In this document: positions 15,825-21,546 of the stretch, piece after piece | How the letters are laid out: each line of letters opens with the position of its first letter | Position numbering within the stretch: the first letter of the stretch is position 1 | Origin: Clostridiaceae bacterium | Lineage (GTDB): Bacteria; Bacillota; Clostridia; Peptostreptococcales; Peptostreptococcaceae | DNA length: 21,546 bases | Assembly: GCA_902362365.1 (NCBI GenBank) | Contig: CABIVQ010000049.1 | Span: 1 to 21,546, forward strand | Reading direction: 5' to 3' | Notes under the pieces: generated by a model | What the model was told of the DNA's origin: nothing | What the model saw: only the letters and a program-made list of their open reading frames with translations | Databases searched by the model: none | Made by a program: the position numbers and the translations under genes

Positions 15825-16754
15825 ATGGAATACTTAGATAGGGTATCAATAAATGATATTATAAAAGATTTAAAGTTAGATATTGTATATATGCCAGAAG
15901 GAAAGGAATATTATGTTACTTCTCAAGATTTAAATAGAACTGGACTACAGTTTGCAGGTTATTTTGAGTATTTTGCTTATGAAAGATTACAAATAGTAGG
16001 CAAAGCAGAGTATAACTATTTTAGTAATATGGACTCAGATACAAGAGAAGTGGTATTAGATAAATTCTTTTCATATGAGATACCTGCACTAATAGTTTCT
16101 AGAAATTTAGAAGTTAAGCCAGACGTTATAGAAAAGGCAAAAAAATATGACAGAGTAATCTTAAGTTCGAGAAGAAACACAACGAGAATTATGAATTCAT
16201 TATCAAGTTATTTAGACAATAAATTAGCACCGCATACAACTATACATGGAGTTTTAGTTGATGTATATGGCATAGGTGTATTAATAAAAGGCGAAAGTAG
16301 TATAGGAAAATCAGAAACTGCTCTAGAGCTTATCCAAAGAGGGCATAGATTAGTGGCTGATGATGCAGTAGAAATAAGAAAATTAGATGATAGCTTCTTA
16401 GTTGGTCAATCACCAGAATTACTAAGACACTTCTTAGAAATAAGAGGTATAGGAATAATAGATGTAAGAAGTTTATACGGAGTAGGTGCTGTTAAAAACT
16501 CTAAAAAAATAGATTTAGTAATACATCTAGAAGGATGGGATGAAAATAAATACTACGATAGACTAGGGTTAGATAAAGAATATGAAGAAATTCTAGGAGA
16601 AAAAGTAGAGCAACTAGTTGTCCCAGTTAAGCCAGGTAGAAATACCGCAATGATTATTGAGGTTGCAGCAATGAACTTTAGACAAAAAGGTATGGGATAT
16701 GATGCAGCTCAAGAATTTACTAAAAAATTATCAGATTTAATAGATAGAAAATAA
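15825..16754 (+). CDS. hprK: HPr kinase/phosphorylase
   Basis: HprK phosphorylates HPr on Ser46 with ATP or pyrophosphate when glycolytic intermediates are high, and reverses this with phosphate. HPr-Ser-P is the corepressor of CcpA and so controls cre sites such as the one at 1767. The product has 309 residues, normal length. The catalytic domain shows TTIHGVLVDVYG with His141, Walker A GESSIGKS (156-163), RLVADDAVEI, and the family signature LEIRGIGIIDVRSLYG (about 204-219). The start ATG 15825 has a weak AAGGGA 12 bases upstream. It lies 9 bases behind uvrC and is surely cotranscribed with it; a terminator follows. Confidence 0.97.
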   Translation: MEYLDRVSINDIIKDLKLDIVYMPEGKEYYVTSQDLNRTGLQFAGYFEYFAYERLQIVGKAEYNYFSNMDSDTREVVLDKFFSYEIPALIVSRNLEVKPDVIEKAKKYDRVILSSRRNTTRIMNSLSSYLDNKLAPHTTIHGVLVDVYGIGVLIKGESSIGKSETALELIQRGHRLVADDAVEIRKLDDSFLVGQSPELLRHFLEIRGIGIIDVRSLYGVGAVKNSKKIDLVIHLEGWDENKYYDRLGLDKEYEEILGEKVEQLVVPVKPGRNTAMIIEVAAMNFRQKGMGYDAAQEFTKKLSDLIDRK

Positions 16755-16833
16755 AGATAAAATATATTAAAGAAATGTATAAGTGATAAATTTCTATTCA
16801 AATATCTAAAAGTATAATTTGGTTAATACCAAG

Positions 16834-16876
16834 AAAGGTAGTGTCTAAAAATTAAAGACACTACCTTTTATTTTTT
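16834..16876. terminator. Shared terminator between hprK and hydrogenase operon
   Basis: AAAGGTAGTGTCT (16834-16846) pairs perfectly with AGACACTACCTTT (16856-16868) around a 9-base loop. On the + strand it runs into TATTTTTTTATT, ending uvrC-hprK. On the minus strand it follows the hydrogenase stop codon and runs into CTTTCTT, so it probably serves both convergent operons. Confidence 0.85.
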
Positions 16877-16878
16877 TA

Positions 16879-18669
16879 TTATTCAGCAGAACTATCAGTA
16901 GCAAGTTCTGGCTCAGATATAGTTTCACCATATACATTACTTTTATCAAAATAATGAGTATGTAAATACTTATGAGCTATATGACCGTTAGGTTCACCTA
17001 AGAATTCTGCATAAAGTTTTTGTATATCTGGATTTTCATGAGATTTACGAAGAGTCTTATGAGAATCTATGTTATATAATCCAGCACCTCTAGCTTTAAC
17101 TTTTTCGTAATCTCCTCCATGGAATGGCTGACCACCACCGGCTACACATCCACCAGGACAAGCCATTATCTCTATAATATGATATTTAGATTTACCAGCT
17201 CTTAATTCATCCATAAGAACTCTAGCGTTACCTAGACTACTAGCAGCAGCAACATTTACAGTTGTTCCATTAATATCTATACTAGCTTCTTTAATTCCTT
17301 CCATGCCTCTCACTGCATTAAAGTCGATATTTTCTAAAGTTTCATCAGTTATTACTTCGTAAGCAGTACGAAGAGCTGCTTCTAGAACCCCACCAGTAAC
17401 ACCGAATATATCAGCTGCACCAGTAGAATATCCAAGAGGGCTATCAAATTCAGATTCCTCTAAGTTAGTTAAATCTAAACCAGCTTCTTTTATCATTCTT
17501 GCCAATTCTCTTACAGTTATAGATAAATCTGTATCAATTATTCCATCTTGACCTAACTCTTCTCTTGATACTTCGTATTTTTTAGCAACGCAAGGCATTA
17601 TAGATATAATTATAACTTCATCAGGTTTTTTATTTAGTACTTTATCAGCAAAATAGTATCTAGCTATTGGAGAGAACATACCTTGAGGAGATCTACAAGT
17701 TGATAAATGATTTATCAAATCTGGATATTCATGTTCTACGAAATTAACCCAAGCAGGACAACAGCTTGTTAATATAGGAAGATTTTGATTTTGTTGTAAT
17801 CTTCCTATAAATTCAGTTCCTTCTTCCATTATAGTTAGGTCAGCTGCAAAGTTAGTATCAAAGACATAATCAAATCCTAATGCCTTTAAAGCAGATACTA
17901 ATTTACCAGTAGATATAGAACCAGGAGCTAATCCAAATTCTTCACTTATACCAACTCTTACGGCAGGAGCTATTTGAACCATTACTGGCTTTTCTTTTTG
18001 AGATAAAGCAGCCCAAGCTTCAGAAGTATTGTCTTTTTCCATTAAAGCGCCAGTTGGACACACACTTATACATTGACCGCAGAATGTACATTCAGTATCG
18101 CATAAATCAGCATTAAAGAATGTACCAACCTCTGTGTTGAAGCCACGGTTAACACCAGAAAGTACACCTACAGTTTGAACTTCATTACACATAGTTTCAC
18201 ATCTTCTACATAGTATACACTTATCGTGGTCTTTAACTATAGATTTAGAAGAAGTATCAGTCGGAGCAGTAGCTTGCTCACCTCTGAATCTTACTTTTCT
18301 TATGCCTAATTCTGCAGCTATATCTTGTAATTCACATTTTCCGTTTTTAGAACAAGATAAACAATCTTGTGGATGATCTGATAATAATAATTCAACAACA
18401 TTTTTACGGAACTTTAATGCTTCTGGAGTGTTAGTATTAACAACCATACCTTCCTTAACATTTGTACCACAAGCAGGAACTAAACCTCTTCCAGCACTAA
18501 CCATACATACACGGCAAGATGCACATTGGTTAACCATATTTATTTCATCCATTTTTAAATGACATAAATTAGGTATATTAATATTTACTTGTTTTGCAGC
18601 ATCAAGGATTTTAGTACCAGCTGGTACAGATACCTCTTTGCCATTTATAGTTAAATTAACTAAACTCAT
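16879..18669 (-). CDS. [FeFe]-hydrogenase catalytic subunit, bifurcating (group A3) type
   Basis: This subunit reduces protons to H2 at the H-cluster (HydA/HndD type). The product has 596 residues. In order: an N-terminal [2Fe-2S] domain (likely Cys36, Cys52, Cys55, Cys67), a His-ligated [4Fe-4S] site (His99, Cys103, Cys106, Cys112), two ferredoxin clusters (Cys151/154/157/161 and Cys194/197/200/204), and the H-cluster motifs L1 TSCCPAWV (Cys303, Cys304), L2 MPCVAKK (Cys360) and L3 MACPGGCVAGGGQP (Cys504, Cys508). A C-terminal tail of about 40 residues ends acidic. The ribosome-binding site is GGGGGGAT. It is the third gene of the operon, 20 bases after the NuoF-like gene. Together with the other two subunits it would couple NADH and reduced ferredoxin oxidation to H2. 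H-cluster maturation genes are not in the window. Confidence 0.96.
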   Translation of the reverse strand: MSLVNLTINGKEVSVPAGTKILDAAKQVNINIPNLCHLKMDEINMVNQCASCRVCMVSAGRGLVPACGTNVKEGMVVNTNTPEALKFRKNVVELLLSDHPQDCLSCSKNGKCELQDIAAELGIRKVRFRGEQATAPTDTSSKSIVKDHDKCILCRRCETMCNEVQTVGVLSGVNRGFNTEVGTFFNADLCDTECTFCGQCISVCPTGALMEKDNTSEAWAALSQKEKPVMVQIAPAVRVGISEEFGLAPGSISTGKLVSALKALGFDYVFDTNFAADLTIMEEGTEFIGRLQQNQNLPILTSCCPAWVNFVEHEYPDLINHLSTCRSPQGMFSPIARYYFADKVLNKKPDEVIIISIMPCVAKKYEVSREELGQDGIIDTDLSITVRELARMIKEAGLDLTNLEESEFDSPLGYSTGAADIFGVTGGVLEAALRTAYEVITDETLENIDFNAVRGMEGIKEASIDINGTTVNVAAASSLGNARVLMDELRAGKSKYHIIEIMACPGGCVAGGGQPFHGGDYEKVKARGAGLYNIDSHKTLRKSHENPDIQKLYAEFLGEPNGHIAHKYLHTHYFDKSNVYGETISEPELATDSSAE

Positions 18670-18689
18670 TGATATCCCCCCTAAACTAA

Positions 18690-20570
18690 TTACTTAGTGA
18701 TTATAGCGTTAAACTTACACTTATCTATACAAGTACCACATTTTAAGCACTTAGAAGTATCTATAACATGTTGTTCTTTTTTGTTACCAGTTATGCAACC
18801 AGCAGGACAAACTTTAGCACACATAGTACATCCTTTACAAGCATCTGTTATATAATAATCTAACATAGCTGTACATTTACCAGCAGGACATTTATGATCT
18901 TTGACATGAGCTAAATATTCATCATAGAAATATTCAAGTGTACTTAAAACTGGGTTAGGAGCACATTTACCTAGTCCGCATAAAGAAGTAGTTTTTATAG
19001 TAGTAGCTAAATCCTTTAAGTCAACAAGATCTTCTTCAGTTCCTTTGCCTTCAGTTATTTTAGTAAGTAATTCCAGCAATCTCTTATTACCTATACGACA
19101 AGGAGTACATTTACCGCAAGATTCTTCAACTGTAAACTCAAGGAAGAATTTAGATATATTAACCATACAGTCGGAATCATCAAGAACAAGCATACCACCA
19201 GATCCCATCATAGATCCTATCGAACTTAAGGATTTAAAATCTATAGGAGTATCTAAATTTTCAGAAGATATACATCCACCAGATGGTCCACCAGTTTGAA
19301 CAGCCTTGAATTCTCTTCCGTTAGGAATACCTCCACCTATCTCATAAACTATTTCTCTTAGAGTAGTTCCCATTGGGACTTCAACAAGTCCTACGTTATT
19401 TACTTTTCCACCAAGTGCGAAGACTTTAGTACCAGGAGAATCTTCAGTACCATAGCTATTAAACCAAGAAGCACCTTGATTTATTATAGCTGGAATGTTA
19501 GCGAAAGTTTCAACGTTATTTAAACAAGTAGGAGAGTCCCATAATCCACGTTTAGATGAACTATAAGTTTTCATTCTAGGTTCACCACGTTTACCTTCGA
19601 TTGAATGTATTAGAGCAGTACCTTCACCACATACGAATGCACCAGCACCATATTTTAATTCTATATTAAAGTTAAATCCAGTCCCCATTATATTATTACC
19701 AAGAAGACCAGCTTCTTCAGCTTGTGCAATTGCAACTTTTAACCTTTCTATAGCAAGAGGATATTCAGCTCTTATATATATATATCCAGTATCTGCACCA
19801 ATAGAGTAACCACATATTGCCATAGCTTCTAATACGCTATGAGGGTCACCTTCAAGGACAGATCTATCCATAAATGCACCAGGGTCACCTTCATCAGCAT
19901 TACAGACAACATATTTATTACCAGGAGCAGTATTAGCAGTAGATTCCCACTTGACACCAGTAGGGAAACCAGCTCCACCTCTACCTCTTAAACCGGAAGT
20001 TTTTACTTCAGCAATAACATCTTCAGGTTTTAACTCAGTTAAACATTTTCCAAGGGCAACATAACCATCGTTACCTATGTACTCATTTATATTTTCAGGA
20101 TTTATGTGTCCACAGTTTCTAAGGGCAACACGGCATTGTTTTTTATAGAATGACATTTCATCGTGTCTTTCAACTTTTTTATGATCAAGAGCAGGTTCCT
20201 CAAATAATAATCTTTCAACGACTCTGTGATTAAGTATATGTTCTTGAACGATTTCTCTTGCATCTTCAGGTGTAACTTGAACATAGAAAACGTTATCCGG
20301 ATAAACTTTAACTATTGGTCCTTTAGCACAGAATCCAAAGCAACCTGTTAGTTGAACTTCTGCATGATCAGAAAGACCTGCTTTTTCTATTTCAGATTTT
20401 AAATTTTCTATTATTTCCATACTGTCAGAAGATGAACATCCAGTACCTCCGCAAACTAATATATCTCTTTTAGCTAAATCATCTTTTGTAAAATTTTCTC
20501 TTAATTGAAGAGATGGTTTAAACTCTTTAACTGCTTTCTTTAATTCATCAAATGAATTTATTCTACCCAT
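18690..20570 (-). CDS. NuoF-like flavoprotein subunit of bifurcating hydrogenase
   Basis: HydB/HndC-type subunit, which binds FMN and NAD(H) and is the proposed site of electron bifurcation. The product has 626 residues. It has an N-terminal thioredoxin-like [2Fe-2S] domain (Cys40, Cys45, Cys77, Cys81), the NADH/FMN core (GRGGAGFPTG near 196-205, NADEGDPGAF near 224-233, YGAGAFVCGEG near 307-317), an SLBB-type region, a [4Fe-4S] site (Cys485, Cys488, Cys491, Cys531), and a C-terminal two-cluster ferredoxin (Cys578/581/584/588 and Cys608/611/614/618). The usual CGEETAL reads CGEGTAL here. Starts at ATG 20570 behind GGGGGGATAGATA; 13 bases separate it from the NuoE-like gene. The ferredoxin tail distinguishes it from complex I NuoF and supports the hydrogenase role. 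Confidence 0.95.
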   Translation of the reverse strand: MGRINSFDELKKAVKEFKPSLQLRENFTKDDLAKRDILVCGGTGCSSSDSMEIIENLKSEIEKAGLSDHAEVQLTGCFGFCAKGPIVKVYPDNVFYVQVTPEDAREIVQEHILNHRVVERLLFEEPALDHKKVERHDEMSFYKKQCRVALRNCGHINPENINEYIGNDGYVALGKCLTELKPEDVIAEVKTSGLRGRGGAGFPTGVKWESTANTAPGNKYVVCNADEGDPGAFMDRSVLEGDPHSVLEAMAICGYSIGADTGYIYIRAEYPLAIERLKVAIAQAEEAGLLGNNIMGTGFNFNIELKYGAGAFVCGEGTALIHSIEGKRGEPRMKTYSSSKRGLWDSPTCLNNVETFANIPAIINQGASWFNSYGTEDSPGTKVFALGGKVNNVGLVEVPMGTTLREIVYEIGGGIPNGREFKAVQTGGPSGGCISSENLDTPIDFKSLSSIGSMMGSGGMLVLDDSDCMVNISKFFLEFTVEESCGKCTPCRIGNKRLLELLTKITEGKGTEEDLVDLKDLATTIKTTSLCGLGKCAPNPVLSTLEYFYDEYLAHVKDHKCPAGKCTAMLDYYITDACKGCTMCAKVCPAGCITGNKKEQHVIDTSKCLKCGTCIDKCKFNAIITK

Positions 20571-20583
20571 TATCTATCCCCCC

Positions 20584-21081
20584 TTAACAACTTAACTCTA
20601 GTTCTCTGTAATGATCTAAAATTTCGCTAACCTTATCAGGTGTTACTTGTCCATAAACTTTACCATTTACAACAACAACCGGAGCAAGGCCACAAGCACC
20701 AACACATCTTAAACCTTCTAGAGTAAACTTAAGGTCTTTAGTAGTTTCACCAGCTTTAATACCTAATTGTTTTTCAAATTCAGCTATTATCTTATCTGCG
20801 CCTTTAACGAAACATACAGTACCTAGACAAACACTTATTTTGTATTCTCCTATCGGTTCTGTAGTGAAGTAAGAATAGAAGCTTACAACACCATAAACTT
20901 TAGAAGGAGAAACTTCTAGCCTATCAGCTATATGAAGTTGAACTTCTTTTGGAAGATAGCCAAAAATTCCCTGAGCAGTATGCAAAACTTGAATTAAAGC
21001 TCCTTTTTTAGATGGAAGAGAGTCAATAAAGCTATCTAACTCTTCAAACAAATTTTTGTTGCGAGAAACAAAATCGCACAT
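20584..21081 (-). CDS. NuoE-like thioredoxin-fold subunit of bifurcating hydrogenase
   Basis: HydC/HndA-type subunit carrying one [2Fe-2S] cluster, which relays electrons in the hydrogenase complex. The start is set at ATG 21081, behind AAAAGGGGGAT; the frame stays open to 21213, but that extension has no ribosome-binding site and a hydrophobic N-terminus foreign to the family. The 165-residue product has the N-terminal helical part (GALIQVLHTAQGIFGYLPKE) and the thioredoxin-like domain with cluster ligands in SVCLGTVC (two Cys, four residues apart) and RCVGACGLAP (two Cys, three residues apart). It is the first gene of the hydrogenase operon; the order NuoE-like, NuoF-like, HydA is common in Clostridia. 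Confidence 0.95.
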   Translation of the reverse strand: MCDFVSRNKNLFEELDSFIDSLPSKKGALIQVLHTAQGIFGYLPKEVQLHIADRLEVSPSKVYGVVSFYSYFTTEPIGEYKISVCLGTVCFVKGADKIIAEFEKQLGIKAGETTKDLKFTLEGLRCVGACGLAPVVVVNGKVYGQVTPDKVSEILDHYRELELSC

Positions 21082-21518
21082 AAAAATCCCCCTTTTCAAT
21101 TTGAAGTTATTATTATATAAAAATAATAAACTAGCACCTAAAATTAAAAATCCCAATTTTAATATAATTTGAATAAGAAAATAAACGTAGTTGATGAGTT
21201 TTGTGAATTGCATAGATGAATTAAGATAAATTTTTGTGTTATTATTAACTATATTATTATTATAGTATATAAAAAAGTTGAATAGTTAATATTGAAACTT
21301 AAATATATGGTAAACATTTGTAAGTTGTATTTAAAATAGCAATGTACATCTATTATTAATTATAATAAAAAATACTCTTAAATGCATTAAATATAATTGT
21401 ATTTAAGAGTATTTTTATATTAATATAACTCGTTGTGCTAGTTAATCTTTACAATAATAAAACTCCAACAAATATAGTATCCTAAGATTGTATCACCAAT
21501 CTAAAGGAGGGTTACTAT
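21082..21518. other. Intergenic region upstream of the hydrogenase operon
   Basis: This 437-base, very AT-rich stretch separates the hydrogenase operon from the right-hand gene. A TATAAT reads on the minus strand at 21117-21112, 31 bases before the NuoE-like start, but its -35 (near TAGGTG) is poor. GTTATTATTAAC at 21238-21249 is a short palindrome. The terminator at 21368-21416 and the inverted repeat at 21463-21527 are listed separately. I see no other gene. Confidence 0.5.
21368..21416. terminator. Long palindromic terminator-like hairpin
   Basis: AAAAATACTCTTAAATGCA (21368-21386) pairs with 21398-21416 over 19 positions with one G-T pair, leaving an 11-base loop. On the minus strand the T run is TTTTTTATTATAATT; on the + strand it is TTTTTATATT. 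Either direction could end here. No gene that needs it is visible inside the window. Confidence 0.65.
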
Positions 21519-21527
21519 ATGTTGGAG
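21463..21527 (+). promoter_or_regulatory. Inverted repeat burying a start codon and ribosome-binding site
   Basis: CTCCAACA (21463-21470) pairs with TGTTGGAG (21520-21527). After a 2-base bulge, TATAGTA (21473-21479) pairs with TACTATA (21513-21519), and CC (21481-21482) with GG (21510-21511). Inside is a smaller hairpin, AGATTG (21485-21490) with CAATCT (21497-21502). The ATG at 21519-21521 lies in the outer stem and the AGGAGG (21505-21510) at the base of the inner part. In RNA form this should hinder translation starting from long upstream transcripts. Confidence 0.65.
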
Positions 21528-21546
21528 CTTAATAATTATTATATCC
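21519..21546 (+). CDS. Start of an unidentified gene (partial, runs off the right edge)
   Basis: ATG 21519 follows AAAGGAGG (21503-21510) at ideal spacing and encodes MLELNNYYI before the window ends. Nine residues do not allow identification. The start lies inside a long inverted repeat. Such self-blocking starts occur in some insertion-sequence transposase genes, and the AT-rich flank would suit a mobile element, but an ordinary gene with a structured leader is equally possible. Confidence 0.5.

Noticed and set aside
21082..21213. 44-residue hydrophobic extension of the NuoE-like protein
   Set aside because: No ribosome-binding site precedes ATG 21213; GGGGGAT precedes ATG 21081; NuoE-like proteins are soluble and start as the shorter form does.
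21238..21249. GTTATTATTAAC as a Rex operator for the hydrogenase operon
   Set aside because: The half-sites resemble GTTA/TAAC, but the spacing is 4 bases rather than the 6 of the clostridial Rex pattern, and the outer positions do not match.

Overview
The window comes from the chromosome of a low-GC, anaerobic Gram-positive bacterium. The AT-rich sequence, strong AGGAGG or GGGGG ribosome-binding sites, Bacillus/Clostridium-type LexA box, CcpA-type cre site, HPr kinase and bifurcating [FeFe]-hydrogenase point to the Clostridia. A relative of the Peptostreptococcaceae (Clostridioides, Paraclostridium, Romboutsia and allies) is my best guess; it rests on gene content and remembered protein style, not on a database comparison.

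Layout. 1-467: the 3' end of an rRNA operon, ordered 23S end, tRNA-Gly(UCC), 5S. 569-1027: a lone 93-residue protein of unknown function with its own promoter and terminator. 1151-4145 (+): a mannose-family PTS permease for an amino sugar, with IIA first, then a 314-base gap holding a cre site, then IIB-IIC-IID. 4163-5691 (-): a small membrane protein and N-acetylglucosamine-6-phosphate deacetylase (nagA), convergent with the PTS. 5692-6005: a regulatory stretch holding a possible small RNA with two UCCCCCA motifs, an 11-bp-spaced direct repeat and a tiny leader ORF. 6006-8913 (+): a VanR-like response regulator and a large six-helix sensor kinase. 8986-13938 (+): uvrB-uvrA behind an extended -10 promoter and a LexA box. 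13965-16876 (+): uvrC-hprK. 16879-21081 (-): a three-gene operon for a NAD-linked electron-bifurcating [FeFe]-hydrogenase (NuoE-like, NuoF-like, HydA). 21082-21546: an AT-rich intergenic stretch, a strong palindromic terminator, and the first nine codons of a + strand gene whose start codon is buried in a long inverted repeat.

How the parts connect. The PTS and NagA would import and deacetylate an N-acetylated hexosamine. The cre site in the IIB promoter region, together with hprK (whose product makes the HPr-Ser-P corepressor of CcpA), gives carbon catabolite control on paper within one window. UvrB, UvrA and UvrC are the complete nucleotide excision repair incision set; only the uvrBA promoter shows a LexA operator. 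The hydrogenase disposes of fermentation reductant as H2. Most of the window is conserved housekeeping. The least explained pieces are the candidate sRNA at about 5777-5845, the control region of the two-component system, and the start-codon-burying hairpin at the right end.
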